In this document: piece by piece, positions 54,690 to 61,678 of the stretch
Numbering within the stretch: position 1 is the stretch's first letter
Layout: every line of letters starts with the position of its first letter
Assembly (NCBI RefSeq): GCF_002571225.1
Contig: NZ_NVEC01000096.1
Location: 16,316 to 80,315 of the forward strand
Reading direction: 5' to 3'
Source: Bacillus sp. AFS059628
Lineage (GTDB): Bacteria > Bacillota > Bacilli > Bacillales > Bacillaceae_G
Length of the DNA stretch: 64,000 bases
The notes under the pieces: generated by a model
The model's database searches: none
The model's input: only the letters and a program-made list of their open reading frames with translations
Told to the model about the DNA's origin: nothing
Program-made: the position numbers and the translations under genes

Positions 54690-54872
54690 CTACATGGAGC
54701 TACTTTTCTCACTTTTTGTTTGCTGAAAATGAAAATAATATAAAAGTCCCACTGCGATAGTACCTATTAATATTGGTATATATAAGGGCAGATCCCATTT
54801 CATATATCCCCTAGTGCAAATAACAATCACCAGCAATATTTCCAAACAAAACAAAGGTTTTACATATTTCAT
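54690..54872 (-). CDS. Small membrane protein (60 aa)
   Basis: It has two hydrophobic helices (PLFCLEILLVIVICTRGY and LYIPILIGTIAVGLLYYF) and a polar tail. Its start overlaps the end of the PH-like gene by 4 bases (ATGA), so the two are coupled. No family recognised. Confidence 0.65.
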   Translation of the reverse strand: MKYVKPLFCLEILLVIVICTRGYMKWDLPLYIPILIGTIAVGLLYYFHFQQTKSEKSSSM

Positions 54873-55273
54873 TTCTTACCTGCCATTTCTATTTTTACAT
54901 TTGGATTCTCTTTCTCAATAAGCGCCAAAAATTCATTCATATCTTGCGGCATCGCCACCATATGTACTTTATACGCATTCGTCGTAATTTCTAGAGACTT
55001 CCCAACTTGACGAATGATTCTTATCTCTTTCAATACGATATCATCATTTAAAATACCGTACTTTAATACACCATTTTCTACTTTATGCTGTTTAATAAAT
55101 ACTTCCCAAACGAGTGGTACATTTACAAGGAAGCATAAACCCATTCCAATTAACGCTGACATCCACTGCTCTTTATTTGTGACAATCATGACAAGTGGAT
55201 ATACAAACATAAAAGCTAATGTGAGACAAACGAAAATGACTACTGACTTACTTCTTTGAATCGGAAAGTTCAT
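54869..55273 (-). CDS. Membrane protein with a PH-like domain (134 aa)
   Basis: Two N-terminal transmembrane helices (SVVIFVCLTLAFMFVYPLVMI and ALIGMGLCFLVNVPLVWEVF) are followed by a beta-rich domain (VENGVLKYGILNDDIVLKEI, RIIRQVGKSLEITTNAYKVH) typical of bacterial PH-type (DUF1200-like) proteins. The first gene of the operon with the 60-residue protein and the lipoprotein. Function unknown. Confidence 0.7.
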   Translation of the reverse strand: MNFPIQRSKSVVIFVCLTLAFMFVYPLVMIVTNKEQWMSALIGMGLCFLVNVPLVWEVFIKQHKVENGVLKYGILNDDIVLKEIRIIRQVGKSLEITTNAYKVHMVAMPQDMNEFLALIEKENPNVKIEMAGKK

Positions 55274-55326
55274 ACACGCACCCCCTTACCTAAATTATAC
55301 CACTTTTTACCTATTTTAGTTCGTAA

Positions 55327-55353
55327 AAAAAGGCCATTTCTGAATGACCTTTT
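55327..55353 (-). terminator. Terminator of the acetyltransferase pair
   Basis: AAAAGGTCATT pairs with AATGGCCTTTT (one wobble), then T's on the minus strand; it overlaps the stop codon at 55352. Confidence 0.75.
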
Positions 55354-55843
55354 ACACAATGTACCTATAAAATTTCTTATCCACCTCTAACACTGGAAAG
55401 TTTTTCGGCAACTTGTCTATACTCACACTTTGAAAACCATTCTTTTCATAAAAGTGATGCGCTGCTACAAATTTCACTGTCGTTCCTAAGTAAATATCTT
55501 TCAACTTTTTATTCTCAGCCCACGAAATTGCTGTTTGGAGCAACTTATGTGATGCGCCCCACTCTTTTCCGCGAAATTCTTTTTTTACGAACATTTTTCT
55601 TAATGCGACTTGATCGTCCCTAATATCTAATAAAGCTACTGTTCCAATCACTTTATCATCATAAATTGCTACCCAAAAATTCCCACGATTCCTTTGATAA
55701 AATGTTCCTATTTCAAGCAAGTCTGGCTGCTCTTCTTTCGTAATGGGAACATTGTACTCTTTTTGCTGAATATGAACGATAAGATCTACTACTTCATCTT
55801 GAAACTTACTTTCATACGGAATAATGCGTATCTTCTCGTTCAT
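55352..55843 (-). CDS. GNAT-family N-acetyltransferase
   Basis: A 163-residue acetyltransferase. Acetyl-CoA motif: LRKMFVKKEFRGKEWGASHK (near residue 84), later YLGTTVKFVAAHHFYEKNGF. The substrate is unknown. ATG at 55843 follows GGAAGGAG and overlaps the upstream acetyltransferase gene by 4 bases (ATGA), which fixes this start against the longer GTG. Confidence 0.86.
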   Translation of the reverse strand: MNEKIRIIPYESKFQDEVVDLIVHIQQKEYNVPITKEEQPDLLEIGTFYQRNRGNFWVAIYDDKVIGTVALLDIRDDQVALRKMFVKKEFRGKEWGASHKLLQTAISWAENKKLKDIYLGTTVKFVAAHHFYEKNGFQSVSIDKLPKNFPVLEVDKKFYRYIV

Positions 55844-56388
55844 CGAATCTCCTTCCACTCTGAAGCTAGTAAACTATATACAGCGATATCGTGAAAATGA
55901 TCGTATAGCCATTCATCATCTCTTAAAATACCATCTAACTTAAAACCTAAACGCTCTGGAATAGCGCGGCTTTTCACATTTTCAACACCGCATCTAATTT
56001 CCATTTTATTTAATTTTAAATTCTCAAATGCATAGTGAAGTACAGCCTTTACGCTACGCGTCATAATGCCTTTCCCGCCAGCATCTTCTGCAAGATAATA
56101 TCCGAGACTTGCCGCTTTCTTCCCCCAGCTTACTGGATGAATACCTACCATTCCAACGAGCTTTCCTTTGTAACGGATACCACTTTCAAAACCGTCTCCC
56201 TCTGCAAACTTCTTTAACCACATCGGACAAATCTCATCATACGCACCAGCAGATTTTACCCCATCTACCCAAGGAAGCCATCTTCGTAAATGATTACGGT
56301 TTTGATCTATTAATTGATATAGTTCCTCTTTATGATGCTTCTCTAATAACTGTAATTCGATTTCATCGTCTACTCGAAGTGTGAACAT
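55840..56388 (-). CDS. RimL/RimJ-like ribosomal-protein or general N-acetyltransferase
   Basis: A 182-residue GNAT protein of the RimJ/RimL/YdaF type: an N-terminal LRVDDEIELQLLEKHHKEEL, the QNRNHLRRWLPWVDG stretch, GYYLAEDAGGKGIMTRSVKA (acetyl-CoA motif, near 100) and VENVKSRAIPERLGFKLDGI. Targets could be ribosomal proteins or amino acids. It is coupled to the second acetyltransferase. Confidence 0.86.
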   Translation of the reverse strand: MFTLRVDDEIELQLLEKHHKEELYQLIDQNRNHLRRWLPWVDGVKSAGAYDEICPMWLKKFAEGDGFESGIRYKGKLVGMVGIHPVSWGKKAASLGYYLAEDAGGKGIMTRSVKAVLHYAFENLKLNKMEIRCGVENVKSRAIPERLGFKLDGILRDDEWLYDHFHDIAVYSLLASEWKEIR

Positions 56389-56444
56389 GTTTTTTAGCCC
56401 CCTTTTAGTTTTCTTATTATTCTAACACTTATAGATGTAAATTG

Positions 56445-57350
56445 TTAAATATTCACACTTTTTTTCGGTTTTATTTGTATAAAATTAGAAGAATACAATA
56501 CACCCGTAACAACTAATATCATTCCTACAGACTGTGCAGGCGTTATATTTACTCCTTCAATAAAAGAAATAATCATTGTAACAACAGGCACTAAATTAAA
56601 AAATAAAGATGTTCTGGCTGCTCCAATTTGAGCAATTCCATTATTCCACCATAAGTAACCGAGCACGCTCATTCCAATTGCCATAAAAAGAATCGCTCCC
56701 CAAGCTAACAAAGGAATTTCTAAAACTGGTACGATATTTTTTTGAGTGGAAGATATGATCATAAAGGCAGTGGCACCAATAGTCATTGTGTATGTCGTCG
56801 TTTGTATTGGGCTACTAGTTTTAATAAACTTTCTGCCTAGCACACCGTATAACGCCCAGCAAATATTCCCTAATAAAATATAAAAATCACCTTTTGAAAA
56901 TGATAAGTTTTGTAGTATCGTAAACGAACCTTGTGTCAGTACAAAAACAACACCCAGTAATGCAAGTAACATCCCAATACCTTGGCGTTTTATAATTTTT
57001 TCTCGTAAAATAAAACTTGCTAATAGCGTCGTAACGAGCGGATTCGTCGCCATAATCAGTGCACCATTCATAGCTTCTGTATGTTTCATACCTAAAAAGA
57101 AAAAGAAGTTAAAACCGAATACACCAACAATACCTAGCAAAAAGTAATAAGTCTTATTCTCCCTCCATACCTCTACCTCAAAATCTTTTCGTATTTTTAA
57201 CAAACATAACATCACAAATGCAGCAATTCCAAAGCGCCATGCTGCTATATGAATTGCTTCGAAATACTGTACAGCATATTTCGAAGCATTAAATGTCCCA
57301 CCAGTGAAAATCGCAAATCCAAGTAACTGAGCGTATACTTTATTTTTCAT
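56445..57350 (-). CDS. EamA/DMT-superfamily transporter controlled by MerR
   Basis: A 301-residue carrier with about ten transmembrane helices in two EamA repeats (GTFNASKYAVQYFEAIHIAAW starts the first). ATG at 57350 follows GGAGGCTGACA and lies 11 bases inside the end of the MerR-type regulator gene, so regulator and exporter are one unit. Probably a metabolite or drug exporter. Confidence 0.87.
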   Translation of the reverse strand: MKNKVYAQLLGFAIFTGGTFNASKYAVQYFEAIHIAAWRFGIAAFVMLCLLKIRKDFEVEVWRENKTYYFLLGIVGVFGFNFFFFLGMKHTEAMNGALIMATNPLVTTLLASFILREKIIKRQGIGMLLALLGVVFVLTQGSFTILQNLSFSKGDFYILLGNICWALYGVLGRKFIKTSSPIQTTTYTMTIGATAFMIISSTQKNIVPVLEIPLLAWGAILFMAIGMSVLGYLWWNNGIAQIGAARTSLFFNLVPVVTMIISFIEGVNITPAQSVGMILVVTGVLYSSNFIQIKPKKSVNI

Positions 57351-57753
57351 TGTCAGCCTCCGAATTTCCACCTTCTAGAAAACCGTAATAAATTTCTAGT
57401 TTCTCCTCCGTTAGCTGAACAACTTTTTGCAATTGTTCCTGCTGTTCTTTTAATCTCTCTAAGTGAGTTGTTAAAATTGAAATTCTCTTTTTTACTTTCG
57501 CCGGTACTTCCTCTTTTCTCTGCTTAATTTCCTCTATAATACATCCATCACTTGCAAACTGAGCCATCTCTTCTAATGACATTCCAGTTTGTTTTAACGA
57601 ATATAAAAATTTTAAAAGGCGTACATCACCTTCTGTATATTGGCGGATCCCGCTATTTCGCGTTGGTGGTGGTAATAATCCTAATTTCTCATAGTAACGC
57701 AAAGTATGAATACCCATCCCAGTTAACTCTGCTACTTCACCGATTTTATACAT
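57340..57753 (-). CDS. MerR-family transcriptional regulator
   Basis: A 137-residue regulator. The winged helix starts MYKIGEVAELTGMGIHTLRYYEKLGLLPPP (residues 1-30), followed by a coiled-coil dimer helix (LTTHLERLKEQQEQLQKVVQ). It lacks the metal-binding Cys pattern of MerR/CueR, so an organic ligand is more likely. The palindromic operator 57790-57809 lies between the -35 and -10 of its promoter. Confidence 0.92.
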   Translation of the reverse strand: MYKIGEVAELTGMGIHTLRYYEKLGLLPPPTRNSGIRQYTEGDVRLLKFLYSLKQTGMSLEEMAQFASDGCIIEEIKQRKEEVPAKVKKRISILTTHLERLKEQQEQLQKVVQLTEEKLEIYYGFLEGGNSEADNEK

Positions 57754-57783
57754 GTTCTCTCCCCCTTGTTTTTACATTTTCAT

Positions 57784-57812
57784 CTTATAACCTAGAGTTA
57801 ACTCTAGGTCAA
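57784..57812 (-). promoter_or_regulatory. MerR-type promoter with a perfect 20-bp palindrome
   Basis: On the minus strand TTGACC (57807-57812), 17 bases, TATAAG (57784-57789). ACCTAGAGTTAACTCTAGGT (57790-57809) is a perfect palindrome filling the spacer, the classic place for a MerR-family protein. Confidence 0.85.
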
Positions 57813-57829
57813 TACATAAATAAAAAAAT

Positions 57830-57871
57830 AACTATATATGATTGATATCTAGATATGAATCATATATAGTT
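57830..57871 (+). promoter_or_regulatory. PadR operator and promoter, with possible leaderless start
   Basis: AACTATATATGATT (57830-57843) and AATCATATATAGTT (57858-57871) form a perfect 14-bp dyad. The promoter TTGATA (57842-57847), 17 bases, TATAGT (57865-57870) lies inside it. The start codon of the PadR gene begins 7 bases after the -10, where transcription itself should start. Confidence 0.75.
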
Positions 57872-57876
57872 AAAGT

Positions 57877-58221
57877 ATGGAAAAAAATGATAATTTTATA
57901 ATTCAATTACGTAAAGGCGTTTTTGATCTCGCTATTTTGTCTTTAATAAGTAAACAACCTATGTACGGATACGAAATTACAAGTGCATTACAAGATATCC
58001 CTGTATTTCATATCCCAAACGGCTCGATTTATCCTATATTAAATCGAATTACGAAAAACAACTGGGCTGTTTCCTATTGGGAAGAATCTGGTGATGGTCC
58101 AAAAAGAAAATACTATCGCATTACAGACGAAGGGAGAGAAATTTTACATAGTCGCTTACATGATTATGATGCAGTGTACCATGCTCTAATGTTACTAGCT
58201 AAAGGAGAGGATAAAAAATGA
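57877..58221 (+). CDS. PadR-family transcriptional regulator
   Basis: A 114-residue winged-helix repressor: FDLAILSLISKQPMYGYEITSAL (residues 16-38) and GSIYPILNRITKNNWAVSYW, then GPKRKYYRITDEGREIL. Such regulators usually repress their own operon with a membrane partner. No Shine-Dalgarno is present before the ATG and the predicted transcript starts at the ATG, so the mRNA is probably leaderless. It overlaps the next gene by 4 bases (ATGA). Confidence 0.9.
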   Translation: MEKNDNFIIQLRKGVFDLAILSLISKQPMYGYEITSALQDIPVFHIPNGSIYPILNRITKNNWAVSYWEESGDGPKRKYYRITDEGREILHSRLHDYDAVYHALMLLAKGEDKK

Positions 58222-58880
58222 ACAAGGAACAATTCTTTTCAAATGAACTCATTACTTCTTTCTTACACGCTCTTCATAAAAGTTTAATGAACTTACCTAC
58301 GCCAGCAAGAGAACAACATGTGCTAGAAATCAAATCCGATTTATATGAAAATGCATTAAGTAAAGAAAGCGAAGGAATACCATTAGAAGCCATCCCTTCA
58401 CAAGTGATTGAAGAATTTCTTCCTCCAAAAGAATTAGCAAAGGAAATTGCAGGAGAATATACAGATGTTATTCAGGCTGCACAACAGTCTACAAATACAT
58501 TTATTAAATACTTTACAGGACTATCAGTTGCTCCACTTGTTGCTTTATCAGTACCTATCGCACTTGGCTTTATAAATATTTCAGCTAATTTACCTTTTTT
58601 ACTAGCCTTTATCGCAAGCAACATTTGGTTCATCTGTAGAGAAAACTATTGGAATACAAAGCAATTAAAATTTTTAAAAACAATGATTTCCTTTAGTACT
58701 AACGTTTTAATTGCACTTCCATTTGCATTTTTCGCGATTCGAATTATGATCACAAAACAATTCGATATGTTTTCATTCTATTATTTAATTGGATATGTAC
58801 TTTTTAGTTCACTCTATATATTCTCATTAAAACAACTATACAAAAAAAATGAACAATACCAACATATCAGCGCTTTTTAA
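58218..58880 (+). CDS. HAAS-domain membrane protein (DUF1700-like)
   Basis: A 220-residue protein: an N-terminal HAAS-like helical domain (residues about 1-85, LHALHKSLMNLPTPAREQHV, ELAKEIAGEYTDVI) and four transmembrane helices from about residue 100. PadR-HAAS pairs are common in Firmicutes and control membrane-stress or transport functions. GGAGAGGATAAAAA precedes the ATG, which overlaps the PadR stop. Confidence 0.85.
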   Translation: MNKEQFFSNELITSFLHALHKSLMNLPTPAREQHVLEIKSDLYENALSKESEGIPLEAIPSQVIEEFLPPKELAKEIAGEYTDVIQAAQQSTNTFIKYFTGLSVAPLVALSVPIALGFINISANLPFLLAFIASNIWFICRENYWNTKQLKFLKTMISFSTNVLIALPFAFFAIRIMITKQFDMFSFYYLIGYVLFSSLYIFSLKQLYKKNEQYQHISAF

Positions 58881-58898
58881 AATATATCGAACACAACA

Positions 58899-58933
58899 AA
58901 AAAAGACGCACAGCCACAGCTATGCGTCTTTTC
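58899..58933. terminator. Terminator between the HAAS gene and murC
   Basis: AAAAGACGCA pairs with TGCGTCTTTT; A's before and T's after make it bidirectional. Confidence 0.88.
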
Positions 58934-58935
58934 TA

Positions 58936-60246
58936 TTACTTCTCTGCAACTTGAACTTCTTTTACGTAAGCTGCTTCGAATTTTTGGATGTCTCCTGCGC
59001 CCATGAAGATTAGAACGCCGTTTTTATGTTTCTTTAATACATCCGTTGTTGTATCTGTAATTAGTTCTGCACCGTCAATACGCTTTTGCAGATCTTCGAT
59101 TGTTAATTCACCTTTGTTTTCGCGTGCTGATCCGAATATATCACATAAGTATACTTGGTCAGCTTTGCTTAAGCTTTCAGCAAACTCATCTAAGAACTTT
59201 TCTGTACGTGAGAATGTGTGTGGCTGGAATACAGCGACAATTTCACGCTCTGGATGTTTTTGACGAGCTGCTTCAATCGTTGCATTAATTTCTGTCGGAT
59301 GGTGTGCGTAGTCATCGATAATCACTTGCTCTCCCATCGGCTTTTCATTAAAGCGACGTTTTACGCCTTCAAAAGTTGTTAGCTGATGCTTAACTGCTTC
59401 TACATCAACGTTTTCATAATGGCAAAGTGCAATTACTGCTAATGCATTTAATACGCTATGGTTGCCGTATCCTGTAATTTTGAACGTGTCATAGTACGTA
59501 TTACGAACGAATACATCAAAAATAGTACCATCTGTTCTCTTTTGAATGTTACGTGCTTGGAAATCATTATCTTCTCCAAATCCATAGAAAATAACAGGTA
59601 CTTTCGCTTGAATTTTTTGAAGTTCTTCATCATCTCCACATGCAATAATGCCTTTTTTCACTTGCAATGCCATCTCTTGGAATGCACTGAATACATCATT
59701 GATATCTGTGAAATAATCTGGATGATCAAAATCAATGTTTGTCATAATCGCATAGTCTGGATTGTAAGACAAGAAATGACGACGATACTCACAAGCTTCA
59801 AATACAAAATACTTACTATTTTCTACCCCATGCCCTGTTCCATCTCCAATAAGGTAAGATGTAGGGTGTGCACCTTGCATTACATGGGCTAACAAACCAG
59901 TTGTTGATGTTTTTCCATGCGCACCAGTTACAGCAACACTTGTGTATTGGTTCATAAGGTCACCTAAGAAGTGATGGTAACGATGTACTGGGATGTTTAA
60001 TTCTTTTGCTGCTTCAATTTCTTCATGCGTATCAGGAAATGCATTTCCTGCAATAATCACTTGTCCTTCTTTTACATTACTTTTATCAAAAGGAAGGATC
60101 GAGATATTGCGCTTTTCCAACGCTGTTTGTGTAAAGAAACGCTTTTCATAATCAGACCCTTGAACAGTATGCTTCATGTCATGAAGAATTTGCGCTAATG
60201 AACTCATTCCTGTTCCTTTAATTCCTACAAAATGGTAAACTGTCAT
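58936..60246 (-). CDS. murC: UDP-N-acetylmuramate-L-alanine ligase
   Basis: A 436-residue cytoplasmic ligase that adds the first L-alanine of the peptidoglycan stem peptide. The N-terminal Rossmann loop is [12 protein letters not shown] (near residue 9), the ATP loop [14 protein letters not shown] (near 108) and [13 protein letters not shown] is the Mur-ligase C-terminal start. GGAGG precedes the ATG. Position between ytxG and sftA is conserved. Bases 60247-60498 hold the murC promoter region and no gene. Confidence 0.96.
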   Translation of the reverse strand: MTVYHFVGIKGTGMSSLAQILHDMKHTVQGSDYEKRFFTQTALEKRNISILPFDKSNVKEGQVIIAGNAFPDTHEEIEAAKELNIPVHRYHHFLGDLMNQYTSVAVTGAHGKTSTTGLLAHVMQGAHPTSYLIGDGTGHGVENSKYFVFEACEYRRHFLSYNPDYAIMTNIDFDHPDYFTDINDVFSAFQEMALQVKKGIIACGDDEELQKIQAKVPVIFYGFGEDNDFQARNIQKRTDGTIFDVFVRNTYYDTFKITGYGNHSVLNALAVIALCHYENVDVEAVKHQLTTFEGVKRRFNEKPMGEQVIIDDYAHHPTEINATIEAARQKHPEREIVAVFQPHTFSRTEKFLDEFAESLSKADQVYLCDIFGSARENKGELTIEDLQKRIDGAELITDTTTDVLKKHKNGVLIFMGAGDIQKFEAAYVKEVQVAEK

Positions 60247-60457
60247 CTTAAAGAACCTCCAACATTTCGAACTAATACAACGGCCTATCTATAAGACAGT
60301 ATATGAATCTTTTCTTATTTTGGTAATCATCATACATTTTTGATGTAGTGAAGTTATTCTTCCCTTCACTTATCAGGATAAACTCGTACGTACTTCTTTT
60401 TTATGTCCATAACAAATCCATTATAGCAAAAAAGAAGCCGCTATACTATGATAACAG

Positions 60458-60491
60458 AAAAACTGATAGGGTCAATCACCTATCAGTTTTT
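60458..60491. terminator. Terminator of the nicotinate phosphoribosyltransferase gene
   Basis: AAAAACTGATAGG pairs perfectly with CCTATCAGTTTTT around an 8-base loop. Confidence 0.92.
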
Positions 60492-60498
60492 CTCTCTT

Positions 60499-61617
60499 TT
60501 ACATATCTTCTCTTTTTTCTAATTGAACACGCTCTAAACGTGGGTTTGGACGATATTTACGACCAGCTTTCGCTTCTGGTTTTCCATTTAATTCTACGTT
60601 ATCACCAGTAAAGCCAATATTCATTTTTAATAAGCTACTTCCTACTCCGTATATATCAACAGGTACATTTTGAGCTTCAAATTCACGAATACGCTTCTCA
60701 TCAAATCCACCAGTTACAACGATGTCTACATGCTGGAATCCTTCTTCATCAAGTGCTTTACGAAGTGCGAATACAAGCGATGGGTTTACACCACGTGGAT
60801 CGAATGTTCCAAGTACTTCTGGGTGACGAATGAAGTATTGATCAATCATTGTGCGCGACGTATCTACACGTACACCTTTTAATGTTGATCCAAATTCACG
60901 CGCTACGCGAAGTGCATCTGTAATGACATCATTGTTGTAATCAATTAATACAACTAATTCATCTTCTGGGAATTTCTTATGATATGCTTTTGCCGCTTCC
61001 ACGACATCACCATTAAACATTTGAATTAATGCGTGAGGCATTGTCCCCATACCACTTTTGCCCCACCATTCATTCATTGCATGCGTCGCTTGTGCGCTCA
61101 TACCGCCGATGTATGCTGCATAGCCGTCACCAGCTTGTTGTGTATAATGATCGTCACGGTCTCCCATGAAAATAACTGGTTTTTCTTTATCTACGCTACG
61201 CGCAGCTTGGACAACGTTATATACGTTTGTCGCAACTGATGTACGACGAGCTAAAATCCCATCAATGACACCTTCTAAAAATCCGAAATTTTCATAAGGA
61301 CCATGAATTGTTAACACTGTTTCAAACGGACTAATTTTATCGCCATCTTTTAAAGAGTTAATTTCAAGTTCCTCAGGATTTTTAGCGAATGTTTGTAGCA
61401 ACGCAATCACTTCATCTGTTCCGCAAAGAACTGCATTTTCCTTTTGGAAAAATTGCATCGTTACAACACTTTTCGGGCGAAATTCTTCAATGATTTCTCT
61501 AGTCTTTAAAAAGTAAACGGCAGAGAACCAACCTTCTCCAACGCGTTCGTCAAATTTAAATGTTTTATTTGTTAGTCTATTTATTTCACCTTTTAATTTT
61601 AATTCAATTTCTTTCAT
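60499..61617 (-). CDS. Nicotinate phosphoribosyltransferase
   Basis: A 372-residue enzyme that converts nicotinate and PRPP to nicotinate mononucleotide in NAD salvage. Family stretches: EGVIDGILARRTSVATNVYN (near residue 110), GTMPHALIQMF (near 190), LVVLIDYNNDV, GVRVDTS and DIYGVGSSL (phosphate binding, near 330). It belongs to the shorter, archaeal-like NAPRT type rather than the 480-residue PncB-type of B. subtilis. It lies between sftA and murC. Confidence 0.88.
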   Translation of the reverse strand: MKEIELKLKGEINRLTNKTFKFDERVGEGWFSAVYFLKTREIIEEFRPKSVVTMQFFQKENAVLCGTDEVIALLQTFAKNPEELEINSLKDGDKISPFETVLTIHGPYENFGFLEGVIDGILARRTSVATNVYNVVQAARSVDKEKPVIFMGDRDDHYTQQAGDGYAAYIGGMSAQATHAMNEWWGKSGMGTMPHALIQMFNGDVVEAAKAYHKKFPEDELVVLIDYNNDVITDALRVAREFGSTLKGVRVDTSRTMIDQYFIRHPEVLGTFDPRGVNPSLVFALRKALDEEGFQHVDIVVTGGFDEKRIREFEAQNVPVDIYGVGSSLLKMNIGFTGDNVELNGKPEAKAGRKYRPNPRLERVQLEKREDM

Positions 61618-61678
61618 GTCGCTTTACTCCCTACTTTACTATCCAACATTTTCTCTTAGTATACAGCAAAACCGTTTA

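Noticed and set aside
59458-59892. 144-codon plus-strand frame inside murC
   Set aside because: Antisense shadow of a highly conserved essential gene; composition is Ile/Cys/Asn-rich with no domain.
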